This document shows positions 16,515-24,640 of a DNA stretch of 59,735 nt, in pieces. This stretch comes from an uncultured Bacteroides sp. (GTDB taxonomy: Bacteria > Bacteroidota > Bacteroidia > Bacteroidales > Bacteroidaceae): contig CALULL010000019.1 in the NCBI GenBank assembly GCA_944321465.1, positions 1 to 59,735 on the forward strand, read 5' to 3'. The position numbers and the translations under genes are program-made. The notes beneath the pieces were generated by a model. That model made no database searches, was not told the DNA's origin, and saw only the letters and a list, made by a program, of their open reading frames with translations. Positions within the stretch are counted from its first letter, which is position 1; each line of letters starts with the position of its first letter.

Positions 16515-16564
16515 CGTTGCGTTTTTCCGGCCTTGTGGGCGGGCCGGTGGAAACGGACGCAACG
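16515..16564. other. 50-nt imperfect hairpin in a long spacer
   Basis: CGTTGCGT (16515-16522) pairs with ACGCAACG (16557-16564), and CCGGCC with GGCCGG inside. No U-run follows on either strand. The spacer 16174-17077 otherwise has an AT-rich patch (about 16320-16470, with TGTTAAACG at 16388-16396 and 16437-16445) and array D, but no gene that I can support. Confidence 0.45.
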
Positions 16565-16702
16565 GGTTTGGTTCATCTGTCTGATGCTTAGCATGATAAA
16601 GAAATCCTTACGTTTGAAATAGCGTTTTCGGAAGGGGGGAAAGCCCTTGCCCGTGCCTGCGCGGGGATGTCGGGGGGCAGGCGGAGGGAGTACTGCCTTG
16701 CG

Positions 16703-16790
16703 GGCACAGGTCTGCCCCCTTGCGTGGAAAGTTCTATCCGTTTGCGGGAGCAGGTCTCCCCGTTGGCGGCGAAAGGCTTCCAGAAGGCTT
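16703..16790. repeat. 22-bp dyad repeat array D (4 units)
   Basis: Units in 22-bp register have cores GGCACAGGTCTGCCCC, GGAAAGTTCTATCC, GGAGCAGGTCTCCCC and GGCGAAAGGCTTCC. The second is degenerate. All are of the GG-centre type or close to it. The array lies in the long spacer before the M6 protease. Confidence 0.7.
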
Positions 16791-17020
16791 CTGGCGGGGG
16801 TGGACGGCGGGGCGTGAGCCTTCAGGAGGCTTCCGGCACTTCTGGCTGAGGCTTTTCGCCCTTGGGCGCGTGTCAGCCAAAGGGCATTTCCTGCATCGTT
16901 TTGCAGCCTTTTGCCTCGTGGAGGCGACGTTTTGTCCGGCGCGTTTTTGTGCCTTTTGACGGGAGTAGGCGGCCCTTTGAAAAAACGCCCGCGCAGGTCG
17001 TAACTTTTTTGTTTATAGAA

Positions 17021-17050
17021 TTGTTCGGATATTCCTTTTTTCTATCTTTG
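17021..17050 (+). promoter_or_regulatory. Promoter of the M6 metalloprotease
   Basis: TTG at 17021-17023 and TATCTTTG at 17043-17050 are 19 bp apart, giving a leader of about 20 nt before the ATG at 17078. Confidence 0.7.
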
Positions 17051-17077
17051 CCCGTCACAATCTATAATCTTACCATT

Positions 17078-19720
17078 ATGAGAAAAATTCTATTATTGAT
17101 TGCTCTGTTTGGAGCATTTGCCCTAAACCTTCGGGCTATTCCGGCCCTGCGCGACTCGGTGAAGATTGCGCAGCCCGACGGCACGACGGTCACCGTGTTG
17201 ATACGCGGTGACGAACATGCCCATCTTTATGTTTCGACCGACGGCTACCCGCTGGCCTACGACGAGGCGGGCTATCTGCGCTATGCGCGCGTGGAGGCCG
17301 ACAGCCGTCTGACGACGGAGGGTGCGCCTGTGGCCCGCGACGTGAACCGCCGCACGGCTGCCGAACGTCGGTTCCTGGCCGCGCTGCCAAAGGCCGACTT
17401 CCCGGCCTTCTACGCCACGCGCCGTGCCGCCAAGCGTGCTGCCAGCGCGACGCGCAGCGCGGATAACCCCATCCAGATAGGTAATTTCCCCACCGAGGGC
17501 GAGATACGGGGGCTTGTCATTCTGGCCCAGTTCCCCGACCGCTCTTTTTCCTTCGACCACGACTTCCACTCGCGCATGATGAACGAGTCGGGCTTCAGCG
17601 ACGAGGGCGGAACGGGCAGTGCCCGCGATTACTTCATCGACCAGTCGGGCGGTATCTTCCAGCCTCAGTTTGACGTGGTAGGCCCCGTAACCCTGAGCCG
17701 CAGCTATACCTACTACGGCAGCAACGACTACTTTGGCAGCGACGCCCATGCCGGGGAGATGGTTGCCGAAGCCTGCCAACTGGCGCAAAGCGAGCAAGGG
17801 TGCGACTTCTCCAACTACGACTTCGACAGCGATGGTTTTGTCGACATGGTGTTTGTCATATTTGCCGGTTATGGCGAACATGACGGTGGCGGCGTGAATA
17901 CCGTGTGGCCTCACAAATCCAACCTGCGCTATTATGGCATCGACCTGTCGCTCAACGGGAAGCAGATAGACGTGTATGCCTGTTCCTCCGAGTTATCCTA
18001 TCTGGGAGAACAGGACTCGGAAGACGGCAACCCTGTGACGAGCGGCATCGGCCCCTTCTGCCATGAGTTCAGCCATGTCATCGGTCTTGCTGACCATTAT
18101 CAGACCAACGGCGGGTCGCAGTTTATGCTCGGGTCCTACGACCTGATGGACTACGGGCCGTATAACAACAACGGATTGACGCCTGCTGCCTACACGGCCT
18201 TTGAGCGCTATTCGCTGGGCTGGCTGGAACTGGAGGAGCTGAACCAGCCCGCCGACGGCGTGGAGCTGGGGGCCTTGACCGACACGCGGCGTGCCTACCG
18301 CATCAGCACGAGCGACCCCAACGAGTTCTTCACCTTGGAGAACCGCCAGCAGACGGGTTGGGATGCCTTTCTGGCATCGTCGGGGCTTATGATTTCGCAC
18401 ATACACTACGAAGCCTCGGCCTGGGAAGGCAACACGGTGAACAACAACAGCAACCACCCGCGGGTAATGCTTATACCGGCCGACAACACACGTTCGTCCA
18501 ACTCCGAGGTGACCGACCTTTACCCCAACGTGATGGGCAATGACGCCTTCACCGACGAAAGCCTGCCTGCCGCTACGACCTGGAACGGCGAGGTGCTGAA
18601 CCGCTGGGTGACAGACATCCGCAACGAGAACGGCGTGGTGACGTTTGACTTCATGGCCAACGTGCTGGACGCACCTGCGGTGCTGCCTGCCCTTAACGTC
18701 ACGAACACCGGCTTCACGGCTCAGTGGGAGGCTGTCGCCGATGCCCAGGGCTACATGGTGAACCTCTATCGGATGCTCACCATCGACGAGGTTCCGTTGG
18801 CCTTGTCCGAGGACTTTGCGCTTATGACCGACGGCCAGCCCGACAGGGCCGACTCGCGCAACATCTCCGGGCAGCTCGACGACTACATGGGCCAGCCCGG
18901 CTGGACGGGCTCGTATGTGTTCCAGGCCGGTGGCTGGTGCCGCATCGGCTCGCCGGTGCTGAGCGGCCATCTGGTTACGCCTGCCGTCAACGTCACGCCC
19001 CACGAGGGCACCTTCACGGTGGTTGTCGTGGCTCGTGCGGAAAGCGGCCGCACGCCCGACTTCACGGTGAGTGCCAACGGCCTGGCAGGCACCTGCCAGC
19101 TGAGCGACCAGGCTGCTACCTACGTCTTCCGCTTCAGCGGCGGCACGGCGGCAACGTCCGTCCGTCTGGGCGTGACGCGCGAACGTGCCTACCTGGACCA
19201 AGTGGAGATTGTGCGCGGCGATGCCACCGGACAGTATCCCGGGGCGGTCGTGGTAGAGACAGCGGCTGAGGCCGGGTTGCCGCAAGCCCGCGCTGCCGAA
19301 ACCGTGGCCGACGACCCCTATGCCGACTACGTGCGCGAGAAGGTGCAGACCGTAGAGAACATTTCCGAGACATCCTACACCTTCGACGGACTGGTGCAGG
19401 GCGCACTCTACTGCTACACCGTGCAGGCAGTGGGCGATGTCAGCAACTCGGAGGAGTCGGCCGAGATGGTCGTCCAGCTGAGCGGCGGCACCGGCATAAG
19501 CGGCACGACGGCTGCTGACGGCCTGCAGTACAGCTGCGACGGACGTGTGCTGACGGTGCGTGGTTGCGCGGCCGGCGACCCGGTGAGCGTCTACGGCATC
19601 GACGGAACGCTGCTGCATCGTCTCACGGCCAACGCTGCGGAGGTGGAGATACAGCTTCCGGGCAGCGGCATCTATGTGCTGCATACGCCTGCCGGGACGG
19701 CCAAGGTGGTGTGCGACTGA
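17078..19720 (+). CDS. Secreted M6-family metalloprotease
   Basis: The start at 17078 follows a good promoter and gives 880 residues with a signal peptide (MRKILLLIALFGAFALNLRA). A pro-region (residues about 20-140) with the phrase GYPLAYDEAGYLRYARVE is typical of M6 proteins. The catalytic domain carries HEFSHVIGLADH (His329, Glu330, His333 and Asp339). Beta-rich modules follow: a fibronectin-like stretch beginning DAPAVLPALNVTNTGFTAQW and a jelly-roll-like part. The last 70 residues (SVYGIDGTLLHRLTANAAEV to the final VVCD) resemble a secretion-tail fold, although clear type IX signature residues are not certain. It probably degrades host or dietary protein outside the cell. Confidence 0.92.
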   Translation: MRKILLLIALFGAFALNLRAIPALRDSVKIAQPDGTTVTVLIRGDEHAHLYVSTDGYPLAYDEAGYLRYARVEADSRLTTEGAPVARDVNRRTAAERRFLAALPKADFPAFYATRRAAKRAASATRSADNPIQIGNFPTEGEIRGLVILAQFPDRSFSFDHDFHSRMMNESGFSDEGGTGSARDYFIDQSGGIFQPQFDVVGPVTLSRSYTYYGSNDYFGSDAHAGEMVAEACQLAQSEQGCDFSNYDFDSDGFVDMVFVIFAGYGEHDGGGVNTVWPHKSNLRYYGIDLSLNGKQIDVYACSSELSYLGEQDSEDGNPVTSGIGPFCHEFSHVIGLADHYQTNGGSQFMLGSYDLMDYGPYNNNGLTPAAYTAFERYSLGWLELEELNQPADGVELGALTDTRRAYRISTSDPNEFFTLENRQQTGWDAFLASSGLMISHIHYEASAWEGNTVNNNSNHPRVMLIPADNTRSSNSEVTDLYPNVMGNDAFTDESLPAATTWNGEVLNRWVTDIRNENGVVTFDFMANVLDAPAVLPALNVTNTGFTAQWEAVADAQGYMVNLYRMLTIDEVPLALSEDFALMTDGQPDRADSRNISGQLDDYMGQPGWTGSYVFQAGGWCRIGSPVLSGHLVTPAVNVTPHEGTFTVVVVARAESGRTPDFTVSANGLAGTCQLSDQAATYVFRFSGGTAATSVRLGVTRERAYLDQVEIVRGDATGQYPGAVVVETAAEAGLPQARAAETVADDPYADYVREKVQTVENISETSYTFDGLVQGALYCYTVQAVGDVSNSEESAEMVVQLSGGTGISGTTAADGLQYSCDGRVLTVRGCAAGDPVSVYGIDGTLLHRLTANAAEVEIQLPGSGIYVLHTPAGTAKVVCD

Positions 19721-19895
19721 TGTTGTCGTAGCTGGCGGCGGGGCAACCTGCTGCCGCAAGGCGGAGACCGCCGGAGGCGGACGGGGCGCAAGAATGCCCC
19801 TCCTCGTCCGGGCGGTTTCCGCCTTTGGCGTATGTAGAGAGGCAGGGTTGCGGCGGTGCTCCGCCCTCTGGCCTCCTGTAGAGGCGGTGGAAGCA

Positions 19896-19983
19896 GGCGC
19901 AGGTGTGCCCGGTTGCGGGCATAGGTGCGTCCGGCAGCGGGTGCAGGTGCGCTTCCTGCCGGGCAAAGGAAGGGTGGATAACG
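19896..19983. repeat. 22-bp dyad repeat array E (4 units)
   Basis: Units in exact 22-bp register have cores GGCGCAGGTGTGCCC, GGCATAGGTGCGTCC, GGTGCAGGTGCGCTTCC and GGCAAAGGAAGGG. All have GG centres. The array lies about 175 bp after the protease stop and just before a minus-strand terminator at 20007-20040. Confidence 0.75.
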
Positions 19984-20006
19984 GGGCCTGGGGCGGGCGT
20001 GGACAC

Positions 20007-20040
20007 AAAAAACCGCCCCTACTTTCACAAGTAAGGGCGG
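20007..20040 (-). terminator. Minus-strand terminator before the protease 3' end
   Basis: CCGCCCCTACTT (20013-20024) pairs with AAGTAAGGGCGG (20029-20040) with one mismatch and a 4-nt loop. Six As on the plus strand (20007-20012) give a U6 tract on the minus strand. It can end transcription from the rbfA-lolE operon and from the candidate small RNA at 20129. Confidence 0.85.
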
Positions 20041-20129
20041 ACAAAAGTCAATAATACATGAAAAAACGCTATTTAGAGAGAGTTTCTCTTCTTAGGGAAC
20101 TGTGTGAAAACCGCTTGTTTTCTATTCCC
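20007..20129 (-). ncRNA. Candidate small RNA, about 120 nt
   Basis: A minus-strand promoter (-33 TTG from plus-strand CAA at 20162-20164, 19-bp spacer, -7 TACCTTTG from CAAAGGTA at 20135-20142) sits 94 bp upstream of a strong terminator. The transcribed stretch is AT-rich, contains an AGAG/CTCT hairpin and has no open reading frame of useful length. It lies between convergent genes, where a promoter is not needed for any CDS. No known RNA family was recognised. Confidence 0.5.
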
Positions 20130-20134
20130 TGATG

Positions 20135-20164
20135 CAAAGGTAAGGAAGTTTTTCTAAAGAGCAA
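20135..20164 (-). promoter_or_regulatory. Intergenic minus-strand promoter
   Basis: TTG, 19 bp, then TACCTTTG on the minus strand. No CDS starts downstream, so it most likely drives the small RNA called at 20007-20129. Confidence 0.65.
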
Positions 20165-20262
20165 TAAAAAGTGCGATGAAAGGACATTTTTTGCATATAA
20201 AACGCCTTTTTTACCTCTTTTTCACGTGCAGGTTTGCCCGGAAAAAGCCTTGCGGGGCTTGG

Positions 20263-21495
20263 TTATCGGCGGGAGAGAAGCCTCCGGCTGAGGTAGCGGA
20301 CGGGATACCACACGGCCAGGAAGCCCACGGCCATCACTGTAAGGAAGACGAGCAGCAGGTCGCCGGCATGGACGCTCACCGGATAGGCATCGGTGACGAA
20401 GGCATTTCCTGTGCCCATGCTCACCAGCCCGAAACGTTGCTGGGCGCAGCACAGCAGCAGGCCGAGGACAATGCCGGCTACGGCTCCGAAGAAACTGATG
20501 AGTCGGCCTTCGAAGAGGAATACGCGCGTGATGAGTCGGTCGTCGGCCCCCAGGTTGCGCAGGGTGGCCACGTCGTCGCGTTTGTCCAGTATGAGCATGG
20601 AGAGCGAGCCGATGACGTTGAAGCAGGCTACGACCAGGATGAAGGTGAGGAACAGGTAGGAAATGAACTTTTCTATCTCCATGATGCGGAACACGTCGGC
20701 CTGTTGCTCGTAGCGGTTCTGCACCACGAAGCGGTCGCCCAGCAGACGGGCGAGTTGTTCCTGCATGTGGGCGGCGTCGGTGCCCGGCTCCAGCTTCAGC
20801 TCTATGGCCGATGCTTCGTGGCTGTAGCCGAAGAGGCGGCGGGCGAAGGCCAGCGAGGTGAGGATGTAGCGTGAGTCGTATTTCTGCTGGTTGACTACGA
20901 ACACGGCACCGGGGGAGAAGAGGTATTCGCGTCTGAAAGCGGCGGACGGGTTGGCAGCGTTGATGCGCACGTCGCGGCGGGGAGCGTAGACCTGCAGGGG
21001 GTCTACAAACTGGATGCCGGTGCCCAGTTCGGCCATCAGCTCGATGCCCATGAAGCCGTAGTCGGCCACGGGGTCGTGCAGGATGAATGTGCCTGCGCCG
21101 TAGAGCAGACTGTCTATGCTGGTGAGCTGCTCGAAGTTGTCCTCCACGCCTTTTATTACGGCCATGGCTTGCCGGTTTTTGTACTGTACCATGGCGTTCT
21201 CCTCCAGCGTCTCTGTCCACACCTCGATGCCCGGCAGGGCGCGGGCCTGTTGCAGCAGCGAGTCCTGGGGAGAGAACACCTTGCCTTCCCTTGGGGTGAT
21301 TTTCAGCTCAGGGTCGAAGGCGGTGAAGAAGCCGGCCACCATCTCCTGGAAGCCGTTGAATACCGACAGGGTGACCACCATCGCCAGCGTGGCCAGTGCG
21401 ACTCCGCATACGGCCACGCCCGAGATGATGTTGACGGCATTGTGCTTCTTCTTAGCAAATAGATAGCGGCGGGCTATGTAGAAGGGGAGGTTCAC
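20263..21495 (-). CDS. LolC/LolE-type ABC transporter permease
   Basis: This 410-residue inner-membrane permease has FtsX/MacB topology. There is one N-terminal helix after MNLPFYIARRYLFAKKKHNA, a large periplasmic domain (about residues 50-260), and three helices at the C-terminus (SYLFLTFILVVACFNVIGSL and later). The N-terminal pattern matches LolC/LolE, which release lipoproteins from the inner membrane to LolA. The ATPase LolD is not in the window. The start overlaps the rbfA stop by 4 bp (translational coupling). It is the last gene of the aroQ-pyk-OMT-rbfA operon and ends before a terminator. Confidence 0.9.
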   Translation of the reverse strand: MNLPFYIARRYLFAKKKHNAVNIISGVAVCGVALATLAMVVTLSVFNGFQEMVAGFFTAFDPELKITPREGKVFSPQDSLLQQARALPGIEVWTETLEENAMVQYKNRQAMAVIKGVEDNFEQLTSIDSLLYGAGTFILHDPVADYGFMGIELMAELGTGIQFVDPLQVYAPRRDVRINAANPSAAFRREYLFSPGAVFVVNQQKYDSRYILTSLAFARRLFGYSHEASAIELKLEPGTDAAHMQEQLARLLGDRFVVQNRYEQQADVFRIMEIEKFISYLFLTFILVVACFNVIGSLSMLILDKRDDVATLRNLGADDRLITRVFLFEGRLISFFGAVAGIVLGLLLCCAQQRFGLVSMGTGNAFVTDAYPVSVHAGDLLLVFLTVMAVGFLAVWYPVRYLSRRLLSRR

Positions 21496-21824
21496 TTCAG
21501 TAGCTCGTCGATGTGTTCAATGTAGTCAAGGGAGTCGTCGACGAAGAACTTCAGTTCGGGGATGATGCGCAACTGGTGGCGCACGCGGGTGCCCAGTTCG
21601 TAGCGCACGGACTTGGAGTTTTCGTTGATGTTCCTGACTATTTCCTCAGCCCGTTCGGAGGGGAACACGCTGAGGTAGCCGCGGGCAACGCTCAGGTCGG
21701 GGCTGATGCGCACGGCACTCACCGACACCAGTACGCCGTGCATGGACTGGGTCTGCCGTTGGAAGATGTCGCTAAGCTCCTTCTGTATGAGTCGGGCTAT
21801 TTTGTTCTGTCTGGTAGTTTCCAT
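21492..21824 (-). CDS. rbfA: Ribosome-binding factor A
   Basis: Assists late maturation of the 16S rRNA 5' end in the 30S subunit and helps in cold adaptation. The 110-residue KH-type protein opens with TRQNKIARLIQKELSDIFQR, has the central segment GVLVSVSAVRISPDLSVARG and the YLSVFPSE strand, and ends with RHQLRIIPELKFFVDDSLDY. All are diagnostic of RbfA. Its stop overlaps the permease start by 4 bp, and the upstream methyltransferase gene ends 21 bp after the rbfA start codon region, so all lie in one operon. Confidence 0.95.
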   Translation of the reverse strand: METTRQNKIARLIQKELSDIFQRQTQSMHGVLVSVSAVRISPDLSVARGYLSVFPSERAEEIVRNINENSKSVRYELGTRVRHQLRIIPELKFFVDDSLDYIEHIDELLK

Positions 21825-21845
21825 ACGTTTGTGTGTTAGGTTGTT

Positions 21846-22511
21846 CTATTTCTTTCGGATGATGGTCAGCCCGTCGCGCAAGGGCAGGATGACTTTCTCC
21901 ACTCTTTCGTCTTGAGCCACGCGGTCGTTGAAGGCTTGTATGCCCAACGTCTGCCGGTCGGCGGGGTGTGGTTCGAGCACGTGCCCGTCCCAGAGCGTGT
22001 TGTCGGCCAGCAGGTAACCGCCGGGTGCGAGGCGTGGGAGGAGCATTTCGTAGTAGTCGGTGTACCGCCGCTTGTCGCCGTCTACGAAGGCGAGGTCGAA
22101 CGTCAGCCCCAGCCGGGGGACAACTTCGAGCGCGTCGCCGATGTAGAAGCGGATGCGGTCGGCATAGGCCGACTGCTCCAGCCACGGGCGGGTGAAGTCC
22201 TCTTGTTCGTCGTTCACCTCTATGGTGTGGAGCGTGGCACCCGGTTCCAGCCCTTCGGCGATGCAGAGGGCCGAGTAGCCGCTGTAGGTCCCGATTTCCA
22301 AGACCTGCCGGGGGCGTACCATGCGCACCAGCATCTTGAGCAGGCGTCCTTGCAGGTGCCCCGAGGCCATGCGCGGATAGAGCAGCCGCAGGTTGGTGTC
22401 GCGGTAGAGGGCGTGCAGGTAGCTGCCTTCGGGGTCGATGTGCCTCAGGATATAGTCGCTCAGGGCTTCGTCGGCCAGGCCGGGTCTGGGTGTTCCGGTG
22501 TCGTTGCTCAT
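21846..22511 (-). CDS. Class I SAM-dependent O-methyltransferase (caffeoyl-CoA OMT type)
   Basis: This 221-residue enzyme has the family-3 O-methyltransferase layout. Motif I is VLEIGTYSGYSALCIAEGL, a following acidic strand is HTIEVNDEQEDF, and FDLAFVDGDKRRYTDYYEML carries the metal-binding Asp. LLADNTLWDGHV gives the second metal ligand pair (D-N). These enzymes methylate catechol-like hydroxyls in a Mg-dependent way, and the bacterial substrates are mostly unknown. It is encoded between pyk (7 bp away) and rbfA in the same operon. Confidence 0.92.
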   Translation of the reverse strand: MSNDTGTPRPGLADEALSDYILRHIDPEGSYLHALYRDTNLRLLYPRMASGHLQGRLLKMLVRMVRPRQVLEIGTYSGYSALCIAEGLEPGATLHTIEVNDEQEDFTRPWLEQSAYADRIRFYIGDALEVVPRLGLTFDLAFVDGDKRRYTDYYEMLLPRLAPGGYLLADNTLWDGHVLEPHPADRQTLGIQAFNDRVAQDERVEKVILPLRDGLTIIRKK

Positions 22512-22518
22512 GGGTGCT

Positions 22519-23976
22519 TCAGAGGTAGCGGTTGCTGTTGGGCAGCACGCAGTCGTCGGCGTGTTCCAACACGTCCTTCACGACGTTAATTTCCAGGAAG
22601 GAGGTCTGTGTACCCGCTTTTCCGCTGCTCAGGTAGCCCACCATCTCGTCGGGTTGCAGGCGGCCTTCTTTCAGGAGTCGGCGCAGGGCGGCGAAGTAGT
22701 ACTCTTGTCCGTTGGCCAGTTCGGGCATGTAGATGGCCTCTACTCCGTAGGACAGGGCAAGTTGCCGCATGGTCTTCTCCTTATAACAGATGGCCAGCAC
22801 GGGGTAGCGTCCGCGGAAGGCGGCGAGGTTGCGTGCCGTGCGTCCGCTATAGCTGTCGGTGATGATGGCTCGTATCTTCAGTTTCGTGGTAGCCTTGACG
22901 GCTTGTTTGGCCAGGAAGGCGGTGACATCGTTGCTGTTCTCGTCCAGCGGGATGCGTATGTTTTCCTCCCACAGTTTGTCCTTTTCGGCCTGGGCGGCGA
23001 TTTTGGTCATGGTTTTCACGGCTTCCACCGGATATTTGCCATAGGCGGTCTCTCCGCTCAGCATCAGGGCATCGGTGCGGTAGTAGATGGCGTTGGCTAT
23101 GTCGGTCACCTCGGCGCGTGTGGGGCGTGGGTTGCTTATCATTGTGTGGAGCATCTGGGTGGCCACGATGACGGGCTTCTTTGCCAAGATGCACTTGCGG
23201 ATGAGGATGCGCTGGATGCCCGGGATGCGCTCCTGGGGCACCTCGATGCCCAGGTCGCCGCGTGCCACCATTACGCCGTCGGCCACTTGGAGTATCTCGT
23301 CGATGTTGTCCACTCCTTCCTGGTTCTCTATCTTGGCTATCACTTGTATGTCGCTATGGTGGGCGTTGAGGATTTCCTTTATGTCGAGCACGTCTTGCTT
23401 GTTGCGCACGAAGGAGTGTGCTATGAAGTCTATGTCCTTCTCTATGGCGTAGAGGATGTTGTTGCGGTCTTTCTCCGTGAGCGAAGGCAGGTTGATGCGC
23501 ACGCCCGGGACGTTGACGCTCTTGCGGTTGCCCAGCGTGGCTTCGTTCTGCACTTCGCACAGCAGTCCGTCGTCCGTCTTTCCGATGGCCACAAGCTCCA
23601 GCTCGCCGTCGTCTATCAGGATGTGGACACCCACGTTGACATCGCGCACGAAGTCGGGATAGGACACGGCGATGCATTCGCGCGTTGTCAGCTGCTCGGG
23701 GCAACCCACTATGCGCACGCGGTCGCCCGTTTTGAAGTCGATGGGCTCTTCCAGTTTCGTTGTGCGCACTTCGGGCCCCTTGGTGTCCATCAGGATTGCA
23801 ATGCGGTTGGACACTTGGCGGACGTTGCTTATCAGGCGTTCGGCGCCTTCGCGCGTCAGGTGGGCGGTGTTCATGCGCACTACGTTCATGCCTGCGTCGA
23901 AGAGTTGCTGTATGAAGTCTACATCGCAGTGCAGGTCGGAGATGGTCGTCACGATTTTTGTTTGTTTCAGTTGCAT
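22519..23976 (-). CDS. pyk: Pyruvate kinase
   Basis: Last step of glycolysis: PEP and ADP to pyruvate and ATP. The 485-residue protein starts MQLKQTKIVTTISDLHCD (23976). Conserved pieces include NVVRMNTAHLTREGAERLI (in place of the usual RxNxSHG), the strand RIAILMDTKGPEVRTTKLEE, the catalytic lysine segment VIAKIENQEGVDNIDEI and VMVARGDLGIEVPQERI. VATQMLHTMISNPRPTRAEV marks the active-site lid. The NTAH variant for NFSHG is found in Bacteroidetes. The C-terminal domain is complete. A longer reading upstream to 24288 runs into aroQ and is not used. Confidence 0.95.
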   Translation of the reverse strand: MQLKQTKIVTTISDLHCDVDFIQQLFDAGMNVVRMNTAHLTREGAERLISNVRQVSNRIAILMDTKGPEVRTTKLEEPIDFKTGDRVRIVGCPEQLTTRECIAVSYPDFVRDVNVGVHILIDDGELELVAIGKTDDGLLCEVQNEATLGNRKSVNVPGVRINLPSLTEKDRNNILYAIEKDIDFIAHSFVRNKQDVLDIKEILNAHHSDIQVIAKIENQEGVDNIDEILQVADGVMVARGDLGIEVPQERIPGIQRILIRKCILAKKPVIVATQMLHTMISNPRPTRAEVTDIANAIYYRTDALMLSGETAYGKYPVEAVKTMTKIAAQAEKDKLWEENIRIPLDENSNDVTAFLAKQAVKATTKLKIRAIITDSYSGRTARNLAAFRGRYPVLAICYKEKTMRQLALSYGVEAIYMPELANGQEYYFAALRRLLKEGRLQPDEMVGYLSSGKAGTQTSFLEINVVKDVLEHADDCVLPNSNRYL

Positions 23977-24050
23977 AGGTGATAGTTGGTTATGTTGTTC
24001 TTGTTCTTCGGTTCGGTATCGGTGCGGCGGTTGCCCCTTGCCGCCCGGGG

Positions 24051-24479
24051 CTACAGTTGCCGGTCGGTCAGGAGGGCTTCGACGGCCAGCCGGTAGCTGT
24101 CCAGCCCGAAGCCGCAGATGATGCCCCGGCAGGCGCACGAAATCATCGACACGTGCCGGAAGGCTTCGCGCGCATGTACGTTGGAGATGTGTACCTCGAT
24201 GACGGGAGCCGGTACAGCCCGGATGGCGTCTTGCAGGGCGATGGACGTGTGGGTGTAGGCTCCGGCGTTCAGCACGATGCCGTCGCACCCGAAGCCTGCT
24301 TCCTGTATCTTCGTCACCAGGTCGCCCTCGACGTTGGACTGGTAGTGCTCTATCTGTGCCTCGGGGTAGCGTTTGCGCAGGGCTTCGAGGCAGTCGTCCA
24401 TGCTCCTGCTGCCGTAGATGCCTGGCTCGCGTTTGCCCAGCAGGTTGATGTTGGGCCCGTTGATGATTTGTATTCTCAT
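24051..24479 (-). CDS. aroQ: 3-dehydroquinate dehydratase, type II
   Basis: Catalyses trans-dehydration of 3-dehydroquinate to 3-dehydroshikimate in the chorismate pathway. The length of 142 residues is normal. N-terminal GPNINLLGKREPGIYGS carries the catalytic Arg17 and Tyr22. NAGAYTHTSIALQDAI supplies the Asn and His, and EVHISNVHAREAFR the catalytic His region. The enzyme is a cytosolic dodecamer in known members. It is the first gene of the minus-strand operon, 74 bp ahead of pyk, and divergent from xerD with 161 bp between starts. No clear -7 box was found for it. Confidence 0.97.
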   Translation of the reverse strand: MRIQIINGPNINLLGKREPGIYGSRSMDDCLEALRKRYPEAQIEHYQSNVEGDLVTKIQEAGFGCDGIVLNAGAYTHTSIALQDAIRAVPAPVIEVHISNVHAREAFRHVSMISCACRGIICGFGLDSYRLAVEALLTDRQL

Positions 24480-24578
24480 TTCTTCCTGTAGTGTGTCGTT
24501 GCGCGTCTGCCTCGGCGGCGGCTGGTGTCTTTTGAAAAAAAAGTCCGTCGGGCTGTTACATCCGAGGCATCTGCTTGC

Positions 24579-24586
24579 TATCTTTG
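24579..24586 (+). promoter_or_regulatory. -7 box of xerD
   Basis: TATCTTTG at 24579-24586, 54 bp before the xerD ATG. TGTTAC at about 24554-24559 could serve as a poor -33. Confidence 0.6.
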
Positions 24587-24640
24587 CTTTCCCGGTCGGG
24601 TCCGGGTGAAGAAAACCCGTGCAAAGTTACGCAAAAAGAA

